This document shows, piece after piece, positions 1 through 11,338 of a stretch of DNA of 64,000 nt (positions are counted from its first letter, which is position 1; every line of letters starts with the position of its first letter). Under the pieces are notes generated by a model. It was not told the DNA's origin. It did not search any database and saw only the letters and a list, made by a program, of their open reading frames with translations. The position numbers and the translations under genes were made by a program. This stretch comes from Brachionus rotundiformis (lineage: Eukaryota > Rotifera > Eurotatoria > Ploima > Brachionidae): the NCBI GenBank assembly GCA_016802295.1, contig JAESIW010000137.1, positions 6,565,302 through 6,629,301 on the forward strand, in the 5' to 3' direction.

Positions 1-149
1 CGATTATTATCAAAGTTTAATGAACTTGTTGTAAATTTTTATTTTATCTTTTAATCAAATACTAATAAACAATTATAAAAAAATATAAAAATATGGTTAT
101 GGTTGTCTTGCTCTTGGAGCTCTAAGGGAGACAACAAAAATCATTGTGT

Positions 150-807
150 TCCTTTAAAAAGTTTTAGTTCTTTCAGACCGACTGGATATGTTGGCCTAGA
201 GATAAACACCCGAAAAACAGAAGTTTTGTGCATAAACAAAAAACTCAATGCATCAATTTCAAAAATCTTAAATGCGTCGACAGCTTTACATACCTAGGAA
301 GCGTGATTAGCAAAAATGCTGGCTCCGGAGAAGACATTCGAAACAGATTAACCAAGGCCAGAAGTGGAAATCGTCACTCCTTCGACTGAGGACTAAATTA
401 CATCTTTATATGGTCAAATCTGTATTGCTGTATGGATCTAAATGCTGGAGAATGACTGACAGTGATTTTCAAAAGATCGAAGTATTCCATAACAATTGCC
501 TACGAAAAATTTTAAGAATTTTCTATCCGAAAGTTATTACAAATGAGGAGCTGTACAACAGATCAAGGTCCGAGCCAATCCGGAACATTATACGCCATAG
601 ACGGCTTAAGTGGCTTGGCCATGTTTTTAGAATGGACAGAATTCCTGGAGTTGCACTTTTTTGGACACCTCAATGAAAGAGAAATGCTGGAAGACTAAAG
701 TTGTCAAGATGAAACTCGCATGGGAACCAGCAGAAATTGTCGCTAAGGATAAGGTAGAATGGAGGGGACGTGTGGACGCCTTATGCTCCACTGGGAGTAG
801 AAGATAG
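150..807 (+). pseudogene. 3' end of a non-LTR retrotransposon (LINE), frameshifted
   Basis: Pieces of the reverse-transcriptase thumb and C-terminal region read in order across several frames. A segment around 200-300 resembles the region before the thumb (LEINTRKTEVLCI, then FTYLGSVIS). 410-676 carries LLYGSKCW, then RRLKWLGHVFRMDR and FWTPQ. 722-807 reads AEIVAKDKVEWRGRVDALCS and ends at a TAG at 805-807, as LINE C-termini of this type do. Stops and frameshifts separate the pieces, so this is a dead copy. Family assignment is by motif memory only. The 88-residue stretch at 410-676 is not a host gene. Confidence 0.8.
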
Positions 808-1991
808 AAGAAGATTAAGAAACTATTGGGATTTTTGCTATCATAACTATTTGAATTGTAAGGGTTCTATTAATTTAAATGATCACAGGGAGGCTAGAAG
901 ACATTACAAAAACCTCAACCGTCAGAAAACTCCATGGTTATTAGCGCAAGAACAAAAAAATTAGACTTTGGTGACATGTGGTGCGACTGGGCTGATCAGG
1001 AGTTTGTGAGGGAATGGAACAAAAATAAAGTATTAGCTAAAGTTTTATATTTTATTGGATCCAATTACTCAGAGGCTTTAATAAAGAAACCAAAGCCAAA
1101 GACTTAACACTAATCATACCAGTTGACTATTTTATTTACTAACTGTTATGAGATTATTATTATCAACATCAGCAAAGTTTAAATAAAATAAGTGTTGAAA
1201 TAATATTTAAAAATTCAAGTTAAAATTAAAAACATAGATAAAAATCTTAAATTAAAAACAGATGATTAAGCACGTTCAATTCCACAGACATGTTTATAAT
1301 TTCAATTAAGGATTAAAACTTTTTAAAGGCCTTTTTTGTTTTAGACCACTAGGAACACAATTATTTTGTTTAGTTTTTTCCCATAAAAAATGAAATTCAA
1401 TTATTTGGTCAGTTAATGTTGGAAAAAAAGAGTCTTAAGTAAATTTTTTGATTTTTGGTTAATTGTGTTCAGTGGTCAAACTTGGTTTGGTAAATTTTGT
1501 TGTTTGTGTATTCAGCCTTAAAGAAACAAACCAACAAACAAAATTTCCTAAATCACTTGGTACTTTCTTAAAAAAGATTTGAAAAATAAATTTTGAAAAT
1601 AATTCTAGATCTTCTTCCCAATTAGGGTTAAACAAAAAAATTGCTGTTTTGTTGGATAGGCAAGTCAAACTCATTTAAATGAATTTGATTTTAAATCAAT
1701 AAAACCAATTCTGTTGCCAAGAAGGTTTTTTTTAAGTCATCGCTGAGCCTTTTAGCTGATTCACTTATCTTAAAATAAAAAAAAGTCAAATATATGGCTC
1801 TTGCCAAATTTTATTTTAGTCAATTTTATTAATTAATTAAAAAATTGCCAATAACATATTTTTTTCCTAATCATACAGTTTCTTGGAAATGGAAGAATTT
1901 AAAAAATTTGATTAAATAAGCTGCGTATATTTGAAATATTATCAGATAATTAAAAGATTTTATTTATTTGAAAATAAAGCTTAAGTCATAA
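808..1991. other. Gene-free AT-rich stretch with possible further transposon debris
   Basis: 820-1060 has a short open stretch rich in Arg/Trp (WCDWADQEF in one frame) that may belong to another retroelement but is too short and frameshifted to name. From 1100 to 1991 I see only AT-rich sequence. Confidence 0.4.
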
Positions 1992-2983
1992 ATGATTATT
2001 AAAGTTATCATAAAAAAAAGTCTTATTTTTATAATACTTTTTCTATTTAAAATTGGAATAAGTACCAAACTGGACAATGGATTAACTTATCATTCATATG
2101 AGTGCAAACTAAGTTCTTTAGATAAAATTGAACAAGAATTTAGAGCCAAAAATTTAATGATTTGCCTTAAAAAATGCAGCTTAAACCAAAACTGCACCAT
2201 GGTTCAGTTCAATTTTGAGCATAATATGTGCACATTGGGCCATTTTACCAACAATTCAAAAACAGCTCTGTCCAAAACATCAAAATTATACACAAAAAAG
2301 TTTTTATTTCATTCATTCAATTATCTATTAATAGATAAGTAAAAGTTGTTGTTTTAAGTGATAATCTTGTTGGCTGCATGCTGGATGGTTTGGTGCACTA
2401 CTGGCCCTTTTCGGCAAACACTCTCGACATTATGACAGGTGAACAAATTGAAGGTAATGTGTATGGACTGACCAAAGACAGGTTCAATGATACAAACTCT
2501 GCCTTGAAACTGGTTGGCGATTTTCTCTACCTGCCCAATAATGTTGTCTTTTATGAGAGCTTTACCTTTATGGCATGGATCAAAATTATAAATGGTGTCA
2601 ATTTCACCAGAATCGTGTCCTGTGAAGACGAAAGATTAAATGAATTTAGAATCACCATTAACAACCATGACAAAATTAGATTTTATTTGACATCAATAGA
2701 TGGATCACATGAATTAAAGACCGATAGAAATGACAAGCTGGTCACCGACTGGTTTCATGTCACTGTTAGTCTAAATATAACAGTGGTTAAGATTTATATT
2801 AATGGATTCCTTGATAGCAGGTTAGAAAATATACCACCAATGAACAAGAAAGGAAATTGTACCATTGGTATATCATATTCGTCAAGCTCGTCCAGTATAT
2901 TAGATATGATATATGATGAAATAAAAATATACAATAATACCTTAAATGATGATCAAATAAGAGCTGAATTTGAAAAAATTTAG
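1992..2983 (+). CDS. Secreted PAN/Apple-like plus LamG-like (concanavalin fold) protein, copy A
   Basis: Two exons, 1992-2299 and 2359-2983, encode about 310 aa. The N-terminus is a hydrophobic signal peptide (IFIILFLFKIG). A cysteine-bearing module follows (YECKLSSLD, MICLKKC, NCTMVQF, MCTLGH), resembling a PAN/Apple domain. The second exon encodes a LamG_3-type jelly roll: LVHYWPF, FTFMAWIKI, DWFHVTVS, IYINGFLD, MIYDEIKIYN. The 59-nt intron is supported by copy B at 8353: both copies keep the same phase-2 exon ends although their introns differ by 5 nt and both run into stops if unspliced. The donor (GTTTTT) is weak. Likely an extracellular carbohydrate- or protein-binding protein; no ligand can be inferred. 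Confidence 0.78.
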
Positions 2984-4499
2984 AATTTTTTTTCAATTTA
3001 AAGGTTAATAAACATTCTTATTTTATTTTTTAATTTCTATCACATTTTTATATTATTAAATTGTTTATTAAACAAATAAAGAAATAATAATTCAAATATT
3101 TAAGTATGAGGACTGCTAAATAAATAAAATAATTTATTTCTCTATTCATTTAATAAATCTATATTTGATACCAATAAAGTAGTTGCTTCTAAATTTTTTG
3201 CTGTCGATCTTGTGGTTTGTTAATGCAGACCCTGAAAAAAGTCTTTCAATTTTTCGACTGGTCTTGATAAAAACTTTTGTGCAAGCGCTGATAGAGCAAG
3301 TAACTCTGACTTAAAACTGTGACTTATGAACAAGTCTGATTTAGAGTAAGTAAAAACGATCACATAAGTAATGAATAAAGTACAGCGGGTGTTCCTCGAC
3401 GATCTATAGTGAACTTTTGTCACATAAAATTAATTTACTCCTTATATTTATATCCTTAAATATTGTGGTTCATTAAGTTTCTTGTAGATAGTTCTAATCT
3501 AGTCTCATAAAAAAATAACTAGACTGATAACTGGACTAAAAAATAAAAAAGAAGATTCCCAGTCAAAACTGTAATAATGATTCATCGAGGTATCAGCCAA
3601 GACCATAGTAAAATCATCAAATAAACCAATGAAATTACGATGAGACTTTAAAATCCAATTTTTTTTCAAAAAAAGAAGTCTTACTTGAACTTTTTATGAA
3701 CTTTGAGCGTATGCAATATTAAGAAATGACATATGCATTAAAAAAAAATAGAATGAGCTTTTCAAAATCTGTTTTCCTGTATTGTGATATAATTGTGAGG
3801 AACGAAGTGACGTAGTTAAAAACCAGATGTGAAATAGCAATGCTAAGATTAAAACGATCGCTCAATTATACTATAGGATTATAAAGTGTAGAAATCTAAT
3901 TTACAAAAGATAATAAAAAATTATCCTTTACTCAATTGATTTTTCGTTATTTAAATTTCTGGCAAAGGGTTCGTTGCTCGCAATATCAAAAGCTTTGTTT
4001 CTTACACAAATTTTTTACATGATACATGAAATCTCTTTTGAGCGACCGATCAGAAGTAAATCCATTTGATCTTCACCATGATCGAATTTAATACGTCACA
4101 GTCTGAATAATGACTAGTAAAAAATTAATATTTCTTTAGTTACTAATAATTGTATTTAATTTTTCTTTGCTTAACATTTGAATATTTTCGTTTAAATTGT
4201 ATTTTTGTCATTATTTAATTGAATAAATAATTGTTTAAATTAAATTTTTTTACTAAAAAATATGCAAAAATTAAAATTTCATCAGTTATCCATCGATGAC
4301 ACATGATGAAATGTATCACTCCTCATTGATTATGCATCAAGTTTATTTTACGTGTTTGCATTGATGTCTCATTTTAAAATTTTTAACTGGGTTTTGAAAT
4401 AGTCAAATTAAGTTTGGCAATAAATTTCAAACACTAGAAGAGAAAATTTTCAATAAAAATGGTCATTTGGATTATTTATTTTATCTCTTTTATTTGTTT
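2984..4499. other. Intergenic, AT-rich, no recognised gene
   Basis: Both strands show only short open frames with biased AT composition. The minus-strand frame at 3220-3423 has no motif and is not called. Confidence 0.5.
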
Positions 4500-4509
4500 A
4501 CAAAATCTG

Positions 4510-5118
4510 ATATTAAAAGGTTGAGAGGAGTTTTTACTCCTTGGTTGTAAATCAAAATCGGCATATCCCAATTTAGTCAGTTTTCTTTATAAGCAGTTTT
4601 CCGAATCAATTTTTCGATATCATTTAGATTTGGTCTTTATTAGTGAAAATAAACTAAATGAACTAGACATAAGACAACATTTATTAAATAAAAGAGCACT
4701 GGGAATTAAGGGATTTTCAAGAATTAGAACTCTGTTAGAAACATTGCACTTAGAGATGGTTGAACAACTTTACATGAGACACGAGGTATTCTTCTTAAAG
4801 CAAGTAAAAAATAGCTCAGTTTGTTGGAATATCTTGACTTTCCTTCGCGACAACTATAAAATGTTTGATCAGAAAAATACCTCTTTTTGCAAACAACTAA
4901 ATAATTTGTAGAAAAAAACTCATATTGATGTAATGGACTATAGTTTAAAGACTTCTCTAGCAATAATCGATCATTTATTTATCCAAGAAAATCATGGTCT
5001 AGTTGATTCAATTAGATTTATTGTGGCCAAAGTCAAATTAAATATGGAATTAAACTTAGCTTGCTTTAAATTTTATGATTTATTAAATGATCTTTTAAGG
5101 ATAGATTTTTATAAATAA
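4510..5118 (+). pseudogene. C-terminal remnant of a LINE-like retroelement, broken by stops
   Basis: A reading frame from about 4535 (GCKSKSAYPNLVSFLYKQF) continues through 4630-4911 and, after one stop, through 4933-5118 (SLAIIDHLFIQENHGLVDSI). A related, more damaged copy lies on the minus strand at 55538-55930 inside a nostrin intron. Dispersed copies, the stops and the Lys/Phe-rich character suggest the post-RT C-terminus of a non-LTR element; this naming is from memory of similar elements and is uncertain. It is not a host gene. Confidence 0.5.
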
Positions 5119-5360
5119 TTATGTTTTTTTCTTCTTCTTTTTATTTCTTTTAAATTTATATATACTTTAATTTGTCCATGGGACTTAAACTCAAACTTAA
5201 ATAAATAAATAAGTATTAAAAAGTGAAAAAATATGAATTTAATAAAAGTTACATTAATGAATTGAAACCAAATGCCAAGAATAAATTCAAGTCCTTGATA
5301 CTAAATTAATCTCTAAATGAATGATAATGAATGAAAGAAGTTAAAGAACATTGGAAATAT

Positions 5361-5837
5361 TAAAATATGCTTAATTTAATACTTTGGCGATATTACCTGG
5401 TTTAGAAAATTGTTTAATTATCATTAAAACTTTAATTTTATTTATTTAGTTTAATTGTTTACCTTTATTAATAAATAATTAAAAAATAATGAGATAAAGT
5501 GATATAATAGTTTTACATCAGATTCGTTTTAATTTAAATTACTAATTATCAGAGACAATTTATTCCAAATATGCTGGTATATTGTGACTTTGGTAAAGCG
5601 TTGGTAATTTTTCATTCATACATTTGACTTTTTTGCCATAATTTCACAACAATTATTTTCATATTTCTGAAATATTTATTTTTGATTAAAAGTAAAAATT
5701 TACAGGTTAGCATGGCAAAGTGGTTACTTCGATGAAACGTTTTCTTGAAAAAAACTCCTTTCTCTTCCCAAGAGACAAACCACTTGCGCGATCTAACTTT
5801 TTGCCATTCTTGCTCAGCAACAGATATACCAAATAAT
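5361..5837. repeat. Left arm of a ~480-bp inverted repeat
   Basis: This stretch is the near-exact reverse complement of 7754-8233. For example the block around 5705-5837 (GCATGGCAAAGTGGTTACTT to AGATATACCAAATAAT) reappears inverted at 7754-7885. The arms enclose about 1.9 kb that contains the serine protease gene. Confidence 0.85.
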
Positions 5838-6275
5838 TGATTATGTTGATGTATAGATTACCAAGGTTTTATAATCTGAACAGGGTTCCTGATCTGGTCA
5901 AAATTTAACTTCTTGGTTTTTCAATTTATTTTGATGGAAATAAACCAATTCAAGTCCTTAAGTCCAGAATTATTTTAATGCACCAATTTTGGATTTAAAC
6001 TATTTACTAAGAAGATAATTAAATATTCTAATTATATTTATTTTATTTGCCATTCGTTATTATCATCAGACATATCAAATAATTTTTATGGTAACATATG
6101 GTCAAAATCAAGAGTTGGTAAACAAATAGTTACCTGAAATTGGTCAAATAATTTTCAAAAAAAAAAAAAAATAATTTATTAAAACACAATTAATAAATTT
6201 TTAAAATTTAAATGCTTTATTTTCAATAGGAGTGGTTATTTAAAATATATGAAAAAGTTTATATCATTTATTACT

Positions 6276-7260
6276 TTAATTGTTTCTAATTATATCCATG
6301 ATATAATTCTTTTTTGGATAGACCTTGGAAAAAAAGCCTGGCCTCTTGTACAAACACTTAATTTTTCCGTCATTGTTAGACTCAGCAAATACATACGAAG
6401 TAACACCTTCGAGGGACCAGCTTTCAGATATTTGGTCAAAATAGGCCAATGGTCCACCTTTAAGGACATTGAACACTTTATTACTTAATTTAATTTATCC
6501 TACCGCTATCGCCACTACAGGTCATAGAGTAGGGCCTTGTGCTAGATGATTTGACGCAAAATACATCATTCTTTTCCCATATATTTCCAATTTGGCATTT
6601 TTTCTCATCATCTATCACCCTTACATAGGTTTGCTGCAATTTTTCAGGTAATTTTTGGTCAAAAGTTTTGCTTATTGAGCCCCAGCCAGCTGTGACAAGA
6701 CATTTGCCAATAAAACTGTCACCAGGTGTAACAGATAACTTAATTTTGTCCACTTTTTTACCAAATAAAATGTCTCTGTCCAGCTTCAAAAGAGCTATGT
6801 CATTTTCAAATATGAAAGATTGGTCAAATTGACTAAAAGCTTTGGTAACATTATAGGTGTCTGAAAAGGTGTAAATGTTTCTGTCATGCAAACCAGTTAT
6901 AATTGTATAAACACCATAGGGTACTTGAAGTTTGTCAACACAGTGTCCAGCGGTCAGAATCCATCGCTTGTCTATTATGCTCCCTCCACATACATGACCA
7001 TAGTTCTTGTACTGTATTGAAACGATCCATGGATAGCTGTGCGGCACTGCCTCTTCGCCATTTATAATCTTAGTATTTGTTTGGTTTATGGGTCTAAAAT
7101 CGGACGGATCACATTTCTGGTCCGAGGAAAATCTGTATAATGAAAAAAATAAGACAATGCTTAATAAGATAAAAACGAAAGCAATCAAGGATATCAATAT
7201 GATGCGTTTGTATTTTTGCTGGTTATACTGCACCACATGGTACCTTTCAGATATTTTCAT
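6276..7260 (-). CDS. Type II transmembrane S1 serine protease (hepsin/TMPRSS-like architecture)
   Basis: Two exons, 6504-7260 and 6276-6457 (46-nt intron), encode about 312 aa. A short cytoplasmic tail precedes one membrane segment (about residues 19-43), a brief stem, the activation site K|IINGEE and an S1 domain. The triad is present: TAGHC (His106), NDIALLKL (Asp154), CSGDSGGP (Ser252). The intron splits the GDSG-GP codons; joining the exons restores GDSGGPLAYF followed by WSLEGVTSYVF and RPGFFSKVYP. The residue at the chymotrypsin-189 position is Met, not Asp, and position 216 appears to be Val, so trypsin-like specificity is unlikely and elastase-like is possible. It would act at the cell surface. 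The gene lies within an inverted repeat and between the two LamG genes. Confidence 0.9.
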
Positions 7261-7753
7261 TTTCTATTAAGCTAATTTGTCACAAAGATTTAAATTTACT
7301 CTACTAGCATTAGATAATTAATATCATAAATTAAATATTAAATTATCTTTTATGTAAATAGATTAATTTCAAAATTTGTGAGTAAAATTTAGACAGATAA
7401 GGTTAATAGATGAAGAAATTAAAAAATTATTTTAACTAATAATTATATTTAATATTAAAGAATAGTTGGTGACATATTTTTTTTTGCATAGTTACCAAAA
7501 ATGTAGCAAAAAAATTATCTTTCAATTCGAGTAGATAATTAATGAGATTTTTTAAAATAATTTTACCGATTTGATGTTCTTTTAAAAATTTATTATCAAA
7601 AATGAATTTGTTAATTAAAAGTTTATTTAAACAAATTTAATTAGCTAATACAATTCGAACAAGTTCTAAAAAAAGGTCATAGGAGCCATTGGTAGAAATT
7701 ATGTTCTTACGTGATTCATTACAGACTAGGTAATGTCATCTTAAAATCCTGAC

Positions 7754-8233
7754 ATTATTTGGTATATCTGTTGCTGAGCAAGAATGGCAAAAAGTTAGAT
7801 CGCGCAAGTGGTTTGTCTCTTTGGGAGGAGAAAGGAGTTTTTTTCAAGAAAACGTTTCATCGAAGTAACCACTTTGCCATGCTAACCTGTAAATTTTTAC
7901 TTTTAATCAAAAATAGATATTTCAGAAATATGAAAATAATTGTTGTGAAATTATGGCAAAAAAGTCAAATGTATGAATGAAAAATTACCAAAGCTTTACC
8001 AAAGTCACAATATTCCAGCATATTTGGAATCAATTGTCTCTGATAATTAATAATTTAAATTAAAACAAATCTGATGTAAAACTATTATATCACTTTATCT
8101 CATTATTTTTCAATTATTTATTAATAAAGGTAAACAATTAAACTAAATAAATAAAATTAAATTTTTTAATGATAATTAAACAATTTTCTAAACCAGGTAA
8201 TATCGCCAAAGTATTAAATTAAGCATATTTTAA
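7754..8233. repeat. Right arm of the ~480-bp inverted repeat
   Basis: Reverse complement of 5361-5837. A 73-codon open frame at 7759-7980 lies entirely within the arm and is treated as repeat sequence, not a gene. Confidence 0.85.
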
Positions 8234-8352
8234 TACGATTTAATATTTTATTTTTTTTAAATCTTTACAATTGATAAATAAATTGAATTTTTAATATTTT
8301 TATTAATTTTGAAAATTAGCTTCTTAAATTATTTTAAAATTATAGAGAAAAA

Positions 8353-9303
8353 ATGCTTCTTATTTTTATAATACTTTTTCTATTTAAAATTGGAAAAAGT
8401 ACCAAACTGGACAATGGATTAACTTATCATTCATATGAGTGCAAACTAAGTTCTTTAGATAAAATTGAACAAGAATTTAGAGCCAAAAATTTAATGATCT
8501 GCCTTAAAAAATGCAGCTTGAACCAAAACTGCACCATGGTTCAGTTCAATTTTGAGCACAATGTGTGCACATTGGGCCATTTGACCAACAATTCAAAAGC
8601 AGCTCTGTCCAAAACATCAAAATTATACACAAAAAAGTTTTTATTTCATTAATTATCTATTAATAGATAAGTAAAAGTTGTTGTTTTAAGTGATAATCTT
8701 GTTGGCTGCATGCTGGATGGTTTGGTGCACTACTGGCCCTTTTCGGCAAACACTCTCGACATTATGACAGGTGAACAAATTGAAGGTAATGTGTATGGAC
8801 TGACCAAAGACAGGTTCAATGATACAAACTCTGCCTTGAGACTGGTTGGCGATTTTCTCTACCTGCCCAATAATGTTGTCTTTTATGAGAGCTTTACCTT
8901 TATGGCATGGATCAAAATTATAAATGCTAAAAATTATACCAGAATTTTGTCTTGTAGTGATAAAGAATTTGCTATTACTTTACATAAATTTGATAAAATA
9001 AAGTTAATTCGAAACTTTCAAAATGCATCATATGAGCTTACAAGCCAGAAGAATGACATTTATCTCACTGACTGGTTTCATGTGACTGTCAGTGCAAATT
9101 TAACAGACTTCACCATTTACATTAATGGTGAAGTAGAAAAAACAAATAGTATGCCGTCAATAAACAAAATAGAAAATTGCACCATTGGTATATCATTTCC
9201 AGCAAATTCTTCCAATTTATTAGATATGATATATGATGAAATAAAAATATTCAATAAGACTTTAAATTTTTATCAAATTAGAGATCAATTTCAAAAAAAT
9301 TAA
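8353..9303 (+). CDS. Secreted PAN/Apple-like plus LamG-like protein, copy B
   Basis: Exons 8353-8636 and 8691-9303 (54-nt intron) encode about 298 aa with the same layout as copy A: signal peptide, cysteine-bearing PAN-like module, LamG jelly roll. The first exon and the first ~70 residues of the second differ from copy A at only a few positions. After KIIN (about 8926) the middle of the LamG domain diverges sharply, then the two converge again at LDMIYDEIKI. Unspliced, the frame stops at FLFH*, which fixes the upstream donor at 8637. A tandem paralogue with a mosaic history. Confidence 0.78.
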
Positions 9304-9779
9304 ATTGATATTTTATTTAAGATTTTTTTTTTTTGAAAAAGTTTAATTTTTGTCTAAAAAAATAAATTCAATTGAATAAATTAATTTTTATTTGTTTTAA
9401 TCGAAGACTAATTAGCTCTGCTCCTATGAAAATAAATAAATCATCAAGTTATTATCTTGATGTTTTAATTAATACTAGAAAGCCCGGCTGATTTATTACA
9501 AATATTTCAAATTAAAATATCAAAAAATTTATATAAATTTATTTATATAAAGAAATAGAAAAAATTTATTTAATATATGATATAAAAATTTAAGTATTAC
9601 GAGTTGATTTTAAGTTACTCTGTTTGAGTAATTTTTGATAACTTTATTTCTTTGAGATAATGTTCTAGTTTGTATTTTTAAAAAGGGGTTTTAAAAATCT
9701 TCCCAGGGTTTCTGGTGTTAAGCTAAAATTAAGTCTCATTAAAACTCCATTTATTTAAGTAATATAAAATAAATTTTAC
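9304..9779. other. Intergenic, no recognised feature
   Basis: AT-rich sequence following the LamG gene; nothing recognisable. Confidence 0.5.
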
Positions 9780-10310
9780 AAATTAAAAATGAATAAATTT
9801 TTTTATAAAACGTAAAACATCGAAATATTTAAATTAAATTTTTTGAATTTTTTTACAAAATCTGAGAAAATTAAATTGATATTATTAAAAATTGAATGCT
9901 TAAGTGTTTTAAATTTCACCATTGATCTTTTGATCACAAAGCAATTTATAAGTCTTGAGTAGAAAAATCCAAAAGCTTTTTCGCCATCTACAGATTTTGA
10001 TTTTGGTTCTATCAGATTCTCATTTTTAAATTCTGCTTAAGATTTTCAGGAGAATAATGAAAATAAAGTGTTTTATAGGCAAAAGATGACAAGATGTTGA
10101 AAAGCATAGTTGTTAATATCATTAAAATTGTTTACTTCAAATTTGAACTTAAACAGTTTAATTATAGCCTCTTTTGAGAAACAGCATAGAAGAGTCGAGC
10201 AATAATCAAAATAAGGCAATGCAAAGGTCTTAAAAAACTGTATTTTTACAGAAGTTGATAGATAGAATAGTCTCTTAATGCTGAATAATTTTTTATTCAC
10301 AATTAAAATT
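9780..10310 (-). pseudogene. LINE remnant (C-terminal part of RT ORF)
   Basis: The minus-strand frame at 10073-10300 reads KLFSIKRLFYLSTSVKIQ then LPYFDYCSTLL, a pattern typical of the thumb/C-terminal region of jockey-like elements. The flanking 9800-9960 is repeated at about 34780-34925 (same TGAATGCTTAA block). No intact ORF remains. Confidence 0.65.
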
Positions 10311-11029
10311 AGAAAAATTTAGATTTTGAACAATTTTAAAACCTAAAAGAGTTATTCAATTTCCACAGAGATAAATCATTTGGGGAATAATACTATTTTT
10401 ATTTGAAAAGATCATACAATAGGTTTTTGACCAATTAATATCAACCTTGTTATAATAACACCAACTACTAAGATTATGAATAGTACCCGAAATATTTATC
10501 AACTGACACCAAATTGATTAAAATGACAATAGAAATTAAAAAATGGCATTTTTTTGCTATTCGGACAAGTCCCGTAACGTCTCATTTGCTTTGCCCATTC
10601 CGAGGGTTATGAGGCCCTCAGATTAGATCACCTGTTCCTCTACGATCCTCTAATTTCTGCAGTTTAATTATACTTTAAAAAAAATTTAATTAAATTCATA
10701 ATTTGATGCAAATAGGCAATTGATTATTTGTGTACATGCACAATATATGTGAATAATCAGCTAGCTTCTCGGCACAGTCAGCAGTGGTGACTAATGCTAG
10801 TTATTCGACTACAGATTGTCTGTGTCGGCTCTACATGGCCCCAATGCGCCCCTGTAACTAACACTATTTGCACTCACACACTGCACCAAGCGTATACTAA
10901 TACTTGCTTGGAGCATATTGCATTTATAATTAAAGCAAAATGATGCATTTTTTAATTTAGTAACAATAAAATTTCTAAACTAAGCAAAAGCCTTAGTTAG
11001 CTTGATTAGAAGAACACTTAGAGCGAATA
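10311..11029. other. Upstream region of the ATP9 gene with a dispersed repeat
   Basis: 10400-10500 matches 59125-59215 (GATCATACAATAGGTTTTTG block). 10760-10890 is noticeably less AT-rich than its surroundings and probably represents promoter or 5' UTR of the flippase gene. No motif was positively identified. Confidence 0.4.
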
Positions 11030-11166
11030 ATGTCCGAGGATATACCGCTAGTGAACGGCAAAAGCGTCAAAAATGACTCGCTGTGCACATGTCTCAACAT
11101 GACCGAGACGAATCTAATGCAGACAAGCACTTTGTCCTCCTATAAGTCAAACGAAAACCTAAAAAA
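11030..11166 (+). CDS. Candidate alternative first exon of the ATP9-type flippase
   Basis: An ATG at 11030 opens MSEDIPLVNGKSVKND. A possible GT donor at 11167 (or at 11146) leaves phase 2, the same phase as the donor at 11590 of the other first exon, so either can join the exon at 11666. Both N-termini begin with an acidic-IPLV motif (SEDIPLV here, MEEIPLV at 11339). If used, it gives an isoform with a different cytosolic N-terminus. No transcript evidence is available. Confidence 0.45.
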
Positions 11167-11338
11167 GTACTCTTTGCCACCGCTTTCTTTCCATGTTATC
11201 TCAACTAGTATCTTAATTTGATATAATCTAGAGCTGGCCTCTTTAATCTCTTTAATTTGTCCTTTAGACTTAATATTTAAGACAAAATAGACTACACTGT
11301 GTCCGAATGTGCCTAAGCGCAATTCTAAATGATTCTTA

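Noticed and set aside
2339..2358. A 20-nt intron in LamG copy A with a better-looking GTAAAA donor
   Set aside because: It would work in copy A but copy B has an in-frame stop before the same site, so the upstream donor (2300/8637) is the only one that serves both.
7759..7980. 73-codon ORF in the inverted repeat arm
   Set aside because: It lies fully inside the repeat, has no motif, and the mirrored arm does not keep it as a gene.
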